The translations under genes and the position numbers were made by a program. DNA of 45,445 nucleotides from a virus. Position 1 is the first letter of the stretch, and the number at the start of each line of letters is the position of its first letter. Location: IMG/VR virus record IMGVR_UViG_3300024224_000007, positions 1-45,445 of that record; one strand, given 5' to 3'. Shown one piece after another: positions 16,378-23,460 of this stretch. The notes beneath the pieces were generated by a model, which made no database searches, was not told the origin of the DNA, and saw only the letters and a program-made list of their open reading frames with translations.

Positions 16378-18665
16378 ATATGCGAAAGATACTGATTGCA
16401 GCTTTGTTTTTGTTTCTGGCAGGAAGAATAGAAGCGCAAACCCAAACGCTTGTTTCAGGGACGCTCGTTGACCCAAGCGGAGTAGCTTATTATCCAGCAA
16501 CGGTTAAAGCCTGTCTTTCTCCGTCAACGCTCAACCCCACAGTAGGCGGAAATGCCGTAAATCCCAATCCTGGATCTAACTATTGCGTTGGCCCGACCAG
16601 CACGAGCAATTCCGGCTTTTTCTCAATGGCGCTTTGGCCTAATGCAAATATCGTTCCAGCATCAACGACGTGGATATTCACCGTACAGGCTTCTGGCGCA
16701 GCGCCTCCAGCAGGAAATGGAACGCTGAACTTCTCTTCTTCTGGCATAACCATTTCCGGTGCAACGCAGGATGTCGGAACAACGGTTAGTGCGGCTGGAA
16801 CCGTACAACTTAAAACCAGTGGAGGCCTCTCTTCCGTCTCTCCCTCAGTCTATCAAACTGGCCTAATTGGATACTACCAAGCCCTTCCCACAGATACGAT
16901 TGCATCGCTAAAGGATTACTCCGGCGCGGGAAATGATGCGACCGGAACAGTAGGCACCGCCCCCACGTTGGTCGCAAATACGGGAGGAATAAGCTGTCCT
17001 GGAAATGGGGCGATTGCGTTACCAGCTACCTTAAATTCTGCCGTAACTATCCAGTTAGAGATAGGCTTTCAGCCGGCGGGATTGGCTCAAGGATTTTATG
17101 CGCCAGTCATGGGAAACGGCACACCCGCTACAAGCGGTGTAGGAATTGTTATTCAGACGACTACCGCCAATCCTGCCGCCACTTCATTTGGAAGTTTCGT
17201 TAACAATTTCTCCGGTGGAGGAGTGCGGTTCGACCAGGGGATTGCAGAAATCGCAGGTATTCAGGATGTAGCAATTGTTTTGAGTGCGGCAGATACTCTT
17301 TATAACAATGGATTTGCTACCTCTTCAGGGTCAGTCGGGAATGGCTTAAACAAGCAAACGACTGGAGTGTACGCTTTATGCGGAGCGGCAGGCGGAGCGG
17401 GTAACACTTCGCAAACCTATTTCAATGGGAAGATATATTCGGCTCTTTTCTATAGTGGAGCCTTAAACAGCGCGCAGATTTTTCAAAACCATGTCGCACT
17501 ACAGCAGGCAATGCTTGCTAGGGGGATTAATCCTCTCCCCTATAGAAGCGACACGGGTGATCTTGTTTGGGCTTACGGTGATTCTACCACGGCGGGGGCG
17601 GGTTTCATTTCATGGCCAACCCGTGCTGTTGGATTAAACGGGACTTGGAGTGTGGCCAATCTTGGTATCAGCGGAATATTTGCGTCCCAACTTAATCTCG
17701 GCGCGCTAGGGACTGGTGGTTCTACCTGTAGCACCGCAGGTGGAAGGTCGGCGGTAGTTTTACTTACCGGAGCAAATGATTCCGTGGCGACAACAGTTTT
17801 TGGCAATATCCGTGGTATTTTCGGCCAATTAACTACGGCTCCATGTGGAAGACAGTCTCGCATCGTGATGACTATGATGGATAAGGGCAGTTCGGACGCC
17901 TTTAAGAATGCCACCAATCTTTTGATCAGGAAGAACTGTTCAAATATAGCTGATTATTGTATCGACTTAGGCGGAACCGTGGCATTGGGAGCAGATGGTG
18001 CGGCATCGAATGCTTCGTATTTCCAAGGAGACTTCCTGCACCCTACACAAGCCGGTGCGGATGTATTGACGTGGATTACACAACGCGGAATCAATCGCTA
18101 TTTTGGAAATCACAATTTAAGTACAGCTAACGTTTATGTCGCTCCTGCCTCCGCCGCCGTTGCAGTAACCGCAGCCTCGGAAACGGGGAATGTGATGACA
18201 TTCACTACTGCGGCTAATACGTTTACGGCCGGTCAGTGCATTACGGTAGCTGGAATAACACCGACGACCTACAATAGCACTTTCGCAAATAGTGCCGGTT
18301 TAGGCTGCTGGTACGCTCTCTCAGTTACGGCCACATCTTTTACTGCGTGGAATCAAAATACTGCTATCGGCACTCTGTCAGTCGCAGGGACGGCGGTAGC
18401 GCCACAGCAAGTAGATGCAGATCAGGCAGCAATTCTTAATTTCGGTGCAGGCAACTTCACATTGCAATCGTGCGAAGGCTTGACGATGGATGATATAACT
18501 AGGATTACGAATATCAACGCAGTCGCATCCACGCTCGTTCCGTTTGGAACTCAGACAATTAACGGAGCAGCAAATTCAACTCTCGCCGCTAATTCAACTG
18601 CCATTTTGCAGGCTCAACTTGTAAGCCCCGCAGCGGGCGGCTGCAACTGGCTAAGATTACAATGA
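16374..18665 (+). CDS. SGNH/GDSL-hydrolase tail protein with LamG-like domain and signal peptide, 763 aa
   Basis: The start is TTG 16374 (TTGA overlap with the upstream stop) or ATG 16380. The signal peptide MRKILIAALFLFLAGRIEA ends before Q. Residues about 22-145 repeat the N-terminal style of the first giant protein. About 160-385 looks like a concanavalin/LamG lectin domain (LIGYYQA to IYSALFYSGALNSAQIFQNH). About 398-577 is a complete SGNH hydrolase: GDST (nucleophile S404), block II Gly around 432-434, GAND (N468) and DFLH (D553, H556). A copy of the shared small beta domain follows (about 600-680). Probable O-deacetylase acting on host surface polysaccharide. The catalytic set is complete. 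Confidence 0.85.
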   Translation: MNMRKILIAALFLFLAGRIEAQTQTLVSGTLVDPSGVAYYPATVKACLSPSTLNPTVGGNAVNPNPGSNYCVGPTSTSNSGFFSMALWPNANIVPASTTWIFTVQASGAAPPAGNGTLNFSSSGITISGATQDVGTTVSAAGTVQLKTSGGLSSVSPSVYQTGLIGYYQALPTDTIASLKDYSGAGNDATGTVGTAPTLVANTGGISCPGNGAIALPATLNSAVTIQLEIGFQPAGLAQGFYAPVMGNGTPATSGVGIVIQTTTANPAATSFGSFVNNFSGGGVRFDQGIAEIAGIQDVAIVLSAADTLYNNGFATSSGSVGNGLNKQTTGVYALCGAAGGAGNTSQTYFNGKIYSALFYSGALNSAQIFQNHVALQQAMLARGINPLPYRSDTGDLVWAYGDSTTAGAGFISWPTRAVGLNGTWSVANLGISGIFASQLNLGALGTGGSTCSTAGGRSAVVLLTGANDSVATTVFGNIRGIFGQLTTAPCGRQSRIVMTMMDKGSSDAFKNATNLLIRKNCSNIADYCIDLGGTVALGADGAASNASYFQGDFLHPTQAGADVLTWITQRGINRYFGNHNLSTANVYVAPASAAVAVTAASETGNVMTFTTAANTFTAGQCITVAGITPTTYNSTFANSAGLGCWYALSVTATSFTAWNQNTAIGTLSVAGTAVAPQQVDADQAAILNFGAGNFTLQSCEGLTMDDITRITNINAVASTLVPFGTQTINGAANSTLAANSTAILQAQLVSPAAGGCNWLRLQ

Positions 18666-18705
18666 AGCGACTTTCTTTCGGTAAACTGAAGGCCAAGGGG
18701 GATAG

Positions 18706-19062
18706 ATGGCGGATGCAAACCTGGCTCTAACGACGGTGACGGCTAGCGGCATCACTGTGGCCGCTATCCAGTGGCTCAAAAACTCCAAATACTTTCCGTG
18801 GATTACAAAAGAGAAAATCGTTCTGCTGCGGTTTATCTCTGCATTTGGAGCGGTTCTGGCCTCAGTCGGAATCAGTTACGTCTGGTCGCCAGAAACGCAT
18901 ACGCTCGTCATCAATGGATTGACCCTTGGCGCGGCCTTTACTGCCACATGGGTGTTCATCAAGCAATGCGTCATCAACGAAATGGTTTGGAAGATGACCA
19001 AGCCTGTGACAGCGCCATTGCCTCCGGCAGAGGTTAAGGAAGTTCTGGCGCCAAAGCCGTGA
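18706..19062 (+). CDS. Putative holin
   Basis: This 118-aa membrane protein sits behind AAGGGGGATAG and ATG 18706. It has two clear transmembrane segments (about 41-60, LLRFISAFGAVLASVGISYV; 67-88, LVINGLTLGAAFTATWVFI) and a weaker N-terminal one (about 10-22) before AIQWLKNSKYFPW, a phrase seen in small phage holin-like proteins. The C-terminus is Lys/Pro rich and hydrophilic, as in many holins. It opens the lysis cassette that includes a transglycosylase gene 1.6 kb downstream, and overlaps the next gene by 4 bases. Confidence 0.7.
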   Translation: MADANLALTTVTASGITVAAIQWLKNSKYFPWITKEKIVLLRFISAFGAVLASVGISYVWSPETHTLVINGLTLGAAFTATWVFIKQCVINEMVWKMTKPVTAPLPPAEVKEVLAPKP

Positions 19063-19412
19063 ACCCGGTTCTTCAATACGGCTATCCGGTCGTCGTGCCC
19101 ATCATAACGTTTCTCTTTATGCGATGGTTGCTCAAGCCGGAAGAAGTGGAGAATAAGCTAACGGCTGCTATCGAGCAAATAAAAAGGGATATGGGCAAAC
19201 AAGCCGACATCGACCGGCTCGTTAAACTCAATTCAGAACTAGAAGACGAGATGCGGCGTGCGGCAAGGGAATTTGAAGATAAATTGCACGAGCAAGAAAG
19301 AGAAAGTTGGACTAAAATAGGCAGCCTAAACGAACTGGTGGTCGGTTTGCGCGGCGATATAAAGTATTTGCAGTCGCGCATTAACGGGCATCAGTGGAAA
19401 TCGCAACCATAG
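19059..19412 (+). CDS. Membrane-anchored coiled-coil protein (spanin-like)
   Basis: GTG 19059 overlaps the holin-like stop (GTGA). The 117-aa product has one N-terminal transmembrane segment (about 8-25, YPVVVPIITFLFMRWLL) and then a long charged coiled coil (about 28-105, with LNSELEDEMRRAAREFEDKL). This is the layout of inner-membrane spanins (Rz type). No obvious outer-membrane lipoprotein partner is nested within it, so the spanin reading is moderate; a holin regulator is the alternative. Confidence 0.6.
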   Translation: MNPVLQYGYPVVVPIITFLFMRWLLKPEEVENKLTAAIEQIKRDMGKQADIDRLVKLNSELEDEMRRAAREFEDKLHEQERESWTKIGSLNELVVGLRGDIKYLQSRINGHQWKSQP

Positions 19413-19421
19413 GAGGATACC

Positions 19422-19613
19422 TTGTCCGGAAATCCGCCGCCCCGTGAAGTCGTGGGCGTTTTTGAAGTGAAAGAGATGTCAAAAGATACCGTCACCCTTG
19501 TAGGGCCGAACGGCATCTGCAAGTTCACTGACCTTTCCGCCGAAGATGTAGCGTACTTCGTCGCCAAGGGCACCAAGTTCACCATCTCCGCTACGCAGAA
19601 AAAGGACGATTGA
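19422..19613 (+). CDS. Small hypothetical protein, 63 aa
   Basis: The start is TTG 19422, chosen because a strong ribosome site (AGGAGG, 6 bases upstream) points to it and no ATG exists at the right distance. The product is a small soluble beta-rich protein with VGVFEVKEMSKDTVTLVGP, and a charged C-terminus. It sits in the lysis cassette between the spanin-like and seven-helix membrane genes, overlapping the latter by 4 bases. Function unknown. Confidence 0.65.
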   Translation: MSGNPPPREVVGVFEVKEMSKDTVTLVGPNGICKFTDLSAEDVAYFVAKGTKFTISATQKKDD

Positions 19614-20209
19614 TTGAACTTCTGAGAGTGGGGTGCTTGCTCGGCGCTTGCTCATTTGCGGCATGGCGTTCGTGGAGGCATCCCATCATCTTCTTCTACT
19701 TCGCAGTTGAACTCCTCGCCACAATAGCCGGTAGCTGGGTTGTAAACGCCGCTGGCGACTCTTCCCGCGTCTACTCGGTAATTTACCTGTCTTTTACGAT
19801 TCCTATCGTCCTAGCGGCTCTGGGCGTCGTCTGGGAGGCTATCCTCGGCTACACCTACCGCCTGAGGCGGATGTCCCTTGCCGTCCTCGTCACGCTGTTT
19901 ATCTCGCGCTCAATCTTCTTTGGTATCCACAGAACAATGGATTTTAACGACTGGCTCATGTTCCTCAGGGCAGCCATATTTTACGGGCTTGGCTTCATAC
20001 TGGCGAGCGTGTCGTTTTTCTCCGGCAAGAGAATCGACGTGTATTTCATTCTGGGTATCCTGTGGATGAGTTTGTCGGCCTTCTTCTGGGCGTGGCTCAT
20101 CGAGAAGCCCGATGCAGGATGGATGGAATCAGGTTGGATAGTCCCCACAGCGTTTTGTGTCGTTGCTTTTACTGCGGTAGGCGTTAAGATGCGAGACAGA
20201 CATGGATGA
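19610..20209 (+). CDS. Seven-helix integral membrane protein
   Basis: The start is TTG 19610 (TTGA overlap). The 199-aa product has about seven hydrophobic segments: roughly 4-19, 25-45, 54-80, 88-106, 115-137, 143-163 and 175-191, with short charged loops (YTYRLRRM, GIHRTMDFNDW). That many helices is unusual for a phage lysis protein. It could be a transporter-like or signalling-like membrane protein, or an elaborate holin or superinfection factor. No family signature is recognised. It overlaps the next gene by 8 bases. Confidence 0.7.
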   Translation: MIELLRVGCLLGACSFAAWRSWRHPIIFFYFAVELLATIAGSWVVNAAGDSSRVYSVIYLSFTIPIVLAALGVVWEAILGYTYRLRRMSLAVLVTLFISRSIFFGIHRTMDFNDWLMFLRAAIFYGLGFILASVSFFSGKRIDVYFILGILWMSLSAFFWAWLIEKPDAGWMESGWIVPTAFCVVAFTAVGVKMRDRHG

Positions 20210-20537
20210 TGAAGTCCATATAAAGGAATATATCGACTCCCTCTGGTTAGGTCATCACAGGGAGCATGAAGCCCTGCAACGCTCTCTTGATTTGGCGCGG
20301 GACCAGATGAGAGACAAGCTCATGGAAATGAATCAATTCAGGGCGCAGATTGACCAGGAACGCGGCAGATACATTACGCGGGAGAATTACGATTTGCGCC
20401 ATGACGAACTAACGAAACGCATGAACGCTTTCGACCAGTATAGGGCGAACCTAGAAGGCAGACTTTGGATGCTAGGAGCAGGACTTACGGCGGCGGGTGT
20501 GCTCATCAACGTTGCGTTTCACTACTGGGGCAAATGA
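20202..20537 (+). CDS. Tail-anchored coiled-coil membrane protein
   Basis: This 111-aa protein starts at ATG 20202. Residues about 15-85 are charged helical and coiled coil (LQRSLDLARDQMRDKLMEMN; YDLRHDELTKRMNAF). One C-terminal transmembrane segment (about 88-107, LWMLGAGLTAAGVLINVAFH) ends in YWGK. This inverted spanin-like topology is common among small phage proteins next to endolysins. It overlaps the zinc-ribbon gene downstream by 4 bases. Confidence 0.65.
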   Translation: MDDEVHIKEYIDSLWLGHHREHEALQRSLDLARDQMRDKLMEMNQFRAQIDQERGRYITRENYDLRHDELTKRMNAFDQYRANLEGRLWMLGAGLTAAGVLINVAFHYWGK

Positions 20538-20686
20538 TGCAGTGCGCTAGGTGCAAAAAGGAAGTGCCAAAGAGCGAAATACACACCGTGCGGCTGAACG
20601 GCGAGGAGCCGCTAGATTACTGCCAGACCTGCGTGAAGCTGATTAAAGAGCAGATGAAGAACTACCCGAAGAGGAAGGGCAAATGA
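20534..20686 (+). CDS. Zinc-ribbon peptide, 50 aa
   Basis: ATG 20534 overlaps the upstream stop (ATGA). The product has two Cys pairs, C-A-R-C near the N-terminus and C-Q-T-C about 23 residues later, a compact zinc ribbon, then a basic tail (MKNYPKRKGK). Its stop overlaps the transglycosylase start by 4 bases. The role is unknown; it may bind nucleic acid or act as a small scaffold. Confidence 0.7.
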   Translation: MMQCARCKKEVPKSEIHTVRLNGEEPLDYCQTCVKLIKEQMKNYPKRKGK

Positions 20687-21111
20687 CGCAAGACGAACTG
20701 ATGGTATTGGCGATACAGAAAGCCACCGAGCACAGCCTCAGCTATACTTTGGTCTGCGCAGTCGTAGAACAAGAGAGCGGCTGGAATCCGTGGGCGATAC
20801 GTTGGGAACCTGCCTTTTTTGCGAAATACGTTGTGCCTATCCCGAACCTCAGTCCCACCGAACGAGAAGCGCGAGCCTTCTCTTGGGGACTTATGCAGCT
20901 CATGGGGCAAGTAGCGCGAGAGCATGGCTTTGCGAATACTTATCTCGCTTCGCTTTGCGACCCTGCGACCGGTCTAGATTGGGGCTGCACGCACCTAATA
21001 GGGAGGTTAAAAACTGCTGGCGGAGATGTTCACGCCGGATTGCAGCTCTGGAACGGCGGAGGAAACCCAAACTATGCCGATGAAGTTATGGCGCGAATGA
21101 AGAAATACTAA
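20683..21111 (+). CDS. Lytic transglycosylase-type endolysin
   Basis: This 142-aa protein matches the SLT/goose-lysozyme-like fold: VCAVVEQESGWNPWAIRWEP carries the catalytic Glu (E31 in the ES motif), SWGLMQLM (67-74) is the conserved G-L-M-Q block, and the C-terminal LQLWNGGGNPNYADEV matches the Y-N-x-G...Y block. It would cleave peptidoglycan between MurNAc and GlcNAc. It has no signal peptide or membrane segment, so release would depend on the upstream holin. Four-base overlap with the zinc-ribbon gene. Confidence 0.85.
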   Translation: MTQDELMVLAIQKATEHSLSYTLVCAVVEQESGWNPWAIRWEPAFFAKYVVPIPNLSPTEREARAFSWGLMQLMGQVAREHGFANTYLASLCDPATGLDWGCTHLIGRLKTAGGDVHAGLQLWNGGGNPNYADEVMARMKKY

Positions 21112-21176
21112 ATTTCTCTTGCTTGTGCTTTTGAGGACAGATATTCTCGCGGTGAACAGGTAAAAATGAGGCCATC

Positions 21177-21368
21177 ATGCCGCTCATTACGATAGTAATC
21201 ACGCTCATCGTCGTCGGAGTCCTGCTCTGGCTGGCGAACACCTACATCCCAATGGCTGACCCCATCAAGAAAATCATCAACATCGTGGTGGTCATCGCCG
21301 TTGTGCTGTGGCTTCTGAACGTATTTGGCCTGTTTGCTGGCCTAAGTAACGTGAGGGTAGGGCATTGA
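21177..21368 (+). CDS. Small two-helix membrane protein (Thivi_2564-like)
   Basis: This 63-aa protein is almost entirely hydrophobic: helix 1 about 3-23 (ITIVITLIVVGVLLWLANTY), a short loop IPMADPIKKI, and helix 2 about 33-56 (IINIVVVIAVVLWLLNVFGL). This helix-loop-helix text is known from small bacterial and phage membrane proteins. It could act as a second holin or antiholin. It sits 65 bases after the endolysin and overlaps the Ig-domain gene by 4 bases. Confidence 0.75.
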   Translation: MPLITIVITLIVVGVLLWLANTYIPMADPIKKIINIVVVIAVVLWLLNVFGLFAGLSNVRVGH

Positions 21369-21796
21369 GTGATTTGGAACGACTCGAAGTTTACGACCTC
21401 GGCATGATCAGAAATGCCGCTAGGCGCATTGCCGACGCCTTCGAGGAGCTTGTAGAGCTTTTAAAGAAACTTTCTCAGCCACAGCAGTCAGTCAGGCTTG
21501 GGATTCGTACCGAAAAAGGAGAAACATTCATGCCAGTTCAATTGCCAGTTGGTAAGACCGCAACAGCCGTAGCGCATCGCTTCTCAGGCACTACGGAAAT
21601 TCCGCTCAAGGGTGCAGCTGTATATACGTCCAGCGATGCCTCGATTGCTACGGTGGACCCCGCGAGCGGTCTCATCACGGCAGTGGCAGCGGGAGTAGCA
21701 ACAATCACAGGAACGGACATTGATGGCACGTCGGGAAGCGATACGGTTACTGACCAGCCCGTTGAAACCGTTCAACTCGTTATCACGCCCAACTAA
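21365..21796 (+). CDS. Bacterial Ig-like (BIG2) domain protein, possible dual start
   Basis: TTG 21365 gives 143 aa: a helical N-terminus (about 1-50, RNAARRIADAFEELVELLKK) then a BIG2 Ig domain (about 60-140, with Y-T-S-S-D-x-S-I-A-T-V-D and G-x-A-T-I-T-G-T). An internal ATG at 21530, in the same frame, has its own strong ribosome site (AAAAAGGAGAAACATTC) and would yield the Ig domain alone. Both products may be made. Such domains decorate phage capsids and tails. It is the last rightward gene before the convergent terminators. Confidence 0.75.
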   Translation: MSDLERLEVYDLGMIRNAARRIADAFEELVELLKKLSQPQQSVRLGIRTEKGETFMPVQLPVGKTATAVAHRFSGTTEIPLKGAAVYTSSDASIATVDPASGLITAVAAGVATITGTDIDGTSGSDTVTDQPVETVQLVITPN

Positions 21797-21819
21797 CAAG
21801 TTCCCCTCAGTGCAGTAAG

Positions 21820-21861
21820 GCGCAGCCGCCGACCAAGACCTTCCCTGATTGACGGCTGCGC
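21820..21861. terminator. Convergent terminator hairpin
   Basis: A perfect 9-bp inverted repeat, GCGCAGCCG (21820-21828) and CGGCTGCGC (21853-21861), encloses a 24-nt loop between the last rightward gene and the last leftward gene. It is G+C rich and followed by TTCCTCCTTT on the plus strand. The position suggests a bidirectional terminator; there is no long U tract. Confidence 0.5.
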
Positions 21862-21876
21862 TTCCTCCTTTGCTAA

Positions 21877-21903
21877 TAGCTACGGGCGCCAGCCCTATAG
21901 CTA
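21877..21903. terminator. Second hairpin at the convergence point
   Basis: TAGCTA-c-GGGC-gcca-GCCC-ta-TAGCTA (21877-21903) folds into a 10-bp stem with a small bulge. It overlaps the stop codon of the leftward HNH gene and may complete the bidirectional stop. Confidence 0.4.
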
Positions 21904-22230
21904 ATCCTTCCTCGTGGTTAACCCGTGACATTTGGAACAGAGCCAGATTACTTCTAATGGTTTGGAGTAATCCCCATGGTGTGCATGGATTAAATGCGAT
22001 GCGGTTTCTCTATTGCACCTAGAGCAATAATTTGGTTTTTTAATTTTACCCTGTTTAATTTGGGATGATAATGTCATCCTCGCCCGGTCTTTTGGTTCAA
22101 ACCAGTCTCTTTGATGCAAGGTGCCGCGAGTAGCTCTGCGTCTGCTTTTTTGCCTGCCCTTCTCTCGGCTTTTTTCTATGTTTTTCCAGTATAACCTTCT
22201 ATGTCTTTCCCTTTGTTTTGAATCTGCCAT
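21901..22230 (-). CDS. HNH endonuclease (small, basic)
   Basis: This 109-aa basic protein has an HNH-type zinc site at the C-terminus: YCSRCNRETASHLIHAHHGD then WLCSKCHGLTTRKD, i.e. two CxxC pairs and an A-H-H-x-D-Y. The core H-x-x-Y/D-x-x-P-L-E-V-x-W-L-C is almost the same as in the HNH gene at 36052 (HHADYDKPLEVTWLC vs HHGDYSKPLEVIWLC), so the two are related copies. The DNA here is visibly more A+T rich than neighbours, suggesting acquisition. It is the last leftward gene. Confidence 0.8.
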   Translation of the reverse strand: MADSKQRERHRRLYWKNIEKSREKGRQKSRRRATRGTLHQRDWFEPKDRARMTLSSQIKQGKIKKPNYCSRCNRETASHLIHAHHGDYSKPLEVIWLCSKCHGLTTRKD

Positions 22231-22236
22231 AAGAAC

Positions 22237-22464
22237 TCAAGGAACGGGAGTTTCTAACGGTATTTCTGTGATGCTGAACGGCTTGCCCGATTCCTGTTGA
22301 TAGGCAGCCAGTGCGTTCATCAGGATGCGCTGAAGAGCCTGTTCTAGCGCGATAGGAGCGCCAAGCCCCGGAACGAGAGCCAATCCCTGGAGCGCGAAAT
22401 TGATTATGTTGAGTATCGTCTGAATTTTGGAAGGGCCGGGAATTGCCACGGGTACAGTGCTCAT
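22237..22464 (-). CDS. Small hydrophobic hypothetical protein, 75 aa
   Basis: ATG 22464 shares a base with the upstream gene's stop (TAATG). The product has a Pro/Ile N-terminus, a hydrophobic helix (about 17-38, ILNIINFALQGLALVPGLG) and a helical A-A-Y-Q-Q-E-S-G-K-P end. It may be membrane-associated. Proteins of this style occur beside phage lysis or accessory genes; function unknown. Confidence 0.65.
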   Translation of the reverse strand: MSTVPVAIPGPSKIQTILNIINFALQGLALVPGLGAPIALEQALQRILMNALAAYQQESGKPFSITEIPLETPVP

Positions 22465-22685
22465 TAAAGTTTTCCTTCCAACGCAATAGCCGCATTCGCT
22501 GTCATTACGGCTTCCCGTACCTTGCGAATAGCTGCGGTTTGGTCAGGGCCTTGTGGTGAATTATCAACAATGGCTTGAGCGAATGCCTTAGCCGCAGCTC
22601 TAAGTTTTTCATATTTCGGAAGCTGGTCAGATGTCGGTGCATGGTACTTGAATATATTTTCTAGGTCCGGTGTTGGGTATTGCAT
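22464..22685 (-). CDS. Acb2-like protein (probable anti-CBASS cyclic-nucleotide sponge)
   Basis: This 73-aa protein reads like the Acb2/Tad1 hairpin family: an N-terminal I-F-x-Y-H-x-P (11-17), x-K-Y-E-x-L-R-A-A-A-K (24-33) on helix 1, then a second helix with V-x-x-A-V-M-x-A-N-A-A-I-A (55-69). Acb2 proteins bind cyclic di- and trinucleotides made by CBASS and so block the host defence. The ribosome site is AAGGAGG, upstream of ATG 22685. It is in the leftward accessory block between a lipoprotein and a small hydrophobic protein. Identified from memory of family text; binding residues are not mapped. Confidence 0.7.
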   Translation of the reverse strand: MQYPTPDLENIFKYHAPTSDQLPKYEKLRAAAKAFAQAIVDNSPQGPDQTAAIRKVREAVMTANAAIALEGKL

Positions 22686-22686
22686 T

Positions 22687-23103
22687 TCAATTTCCTCCTT
22701 TTGCGGCGGTGAGGGCAGTCACTGCGCTATTCATGTCCGTAGCTTTTGCTCTCATCTGTACGTCTAGTGCCGGTGTGCTTTGCCCTGCAACGGCTAGCGC
22801 ATGGTAGGAAGTCGCTGCACAGGAATCCGTTGGGCCGGCGCCCTGAGGCGGGTTACAGTAGAGCGTATCGGTGTCGTTGTAGATGGCGATGAGCTTGTTG
22901 AGAGCGGCTTTCACGTTCGGGGCGATGCTGGGAGAGAATGAGTTATTCGAAAGCTCCGTCTTGGTGCTCTCAATGACGTTGTGCGTCACCAGCAAGGAAT
23001 CATAAATACTAGAGTCAAATGAATTTGCCGTACCGGGATGGATTGGACGTGCAGCACAGCCATAGAGGGATAAAGCTAAAAGCAGAACTGCTAGTTTTCT
23101 CAT
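22687..23103 (-). CDS. Putative lipoprotein, 138 aa
   Basis: The N-terminus MRKLAVLLLALSLYGCAARP is a type II signal peptide with lipobox L-Y-G-C (Cys16). After that comes a helical Ser/Asn-rich domain with one Cys pair (TLYCNPP...DSCAA). The +2 residue is Ala, which favours outer-membrane sorting in Gram-negatives. Phage lipoproteins of this type often mediate superinfection exclusion or serve as outer spanins; which applies here cannot be said. The ribosome site is AGAAAGGG, close before ATG 23103. Confidence 0.75.
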   Translation of the reverse strand: MRKLAVLLLALSLYGCAARPIHPGTANSFDSSIYDSLLVTHNVIESTKTELSNNSFSPSIAPNVKAALNKLIAIYNDTDTLYCNPPQGAGPTDSCAATSYHALAVAGQSTPALDVQMRAKATDMNSAVTALTAAKGGN

Positions 23104-23259
23104 AAAGCCCTTTCTGAAGCTACACTAGTCTCAACGAAGCCCTTTTTCAATGTCTTTTTGCGGCTGCGGTGCCGCTGCGACTGGGTTGGCCAGCCCTGCT
23201 TTTACAAGTTCGTTCCACATATGTACAGTGACGCAGCCACAAGCGCCGCTCGCATTCGT
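23104..23259. other. Intergenic region with only doubtful mini-ORFs
   Basis: Between the lipoprotein and the 56-aa gene, the minus strand has two very short frames: 23270-23202 (22 aa) and 23220-23131 (29 aa). Neither has a convincing ribosome site or family resemblance. The region also holds the candidate promoter at 23122-23150. Confidence 0.4.
23122..23150 (-). promoter_or_regulatory. Candidate leftward promoter before the lipoprotein
   Basis: On the minus strand TTGAAA (23150-23145), 17 bp, TAGTGT (23127-23122). The -35 is good and the -10 weak (3 of 6). It would give a leader of about 12 nt that still holds AAAGGG ahead of ATG 23103. Confidence 0.3.
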
Positions 23260-23430
23260 TCAGTCTCCATTTCGCTTCTCTTTCTCAAATCGTCTTTGTG
23301 CCTCGCTGGCAGCGTCCGCATATAAATACCTGTGCCCGTAAACAATCAATGTCTGCTTTCCTCCGCGTAACCCATCCCAAATCTCCCAACGCCACCATCC
23401 GCGTTCAGCCGGAACAATGCTTATCGTCAT
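23260..23430 (-). CDS. Small hypothetical protein, 56 aa
   Basis: The product begins with ATG 23430 and has a Trp-rich core (RGWWRWEIWDGLRGG), a beta-like I-V-Y-G-H-R-Y, and a C-terminal helix (ASEAQRRFEKEKRNGD). The pattern of short strands plus a terminal A-x-x-A helix is common among tiny phage proteins. It sits between the MazG-like and lipoprotein genes. Function unknown. Confidence 0.55.
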   Translation of the reverse strand: MTISIVPAERGWWRWEIWDGLRGGKQTLIVYGHRYLYADAASEAQRRFEKEKRNGD

Positions 23431-23460
23431 CGTTAAGTCTCCATTAGCGCACCAGCCTTT

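Noticed and set aside
22080-22100. T-loop-like sequence ggttcaaac as a tRNA
   Set aside because: Inside the HNH coding region with no matching acceptor or anticodon arms. No tRNA was recognised in the window.
23150-23341. 63-aa plus-strand frame in the gap after the lipoprotein
   Set aside because: Against the local transcription direction, without a site, and antisense to the 56-aa gene.
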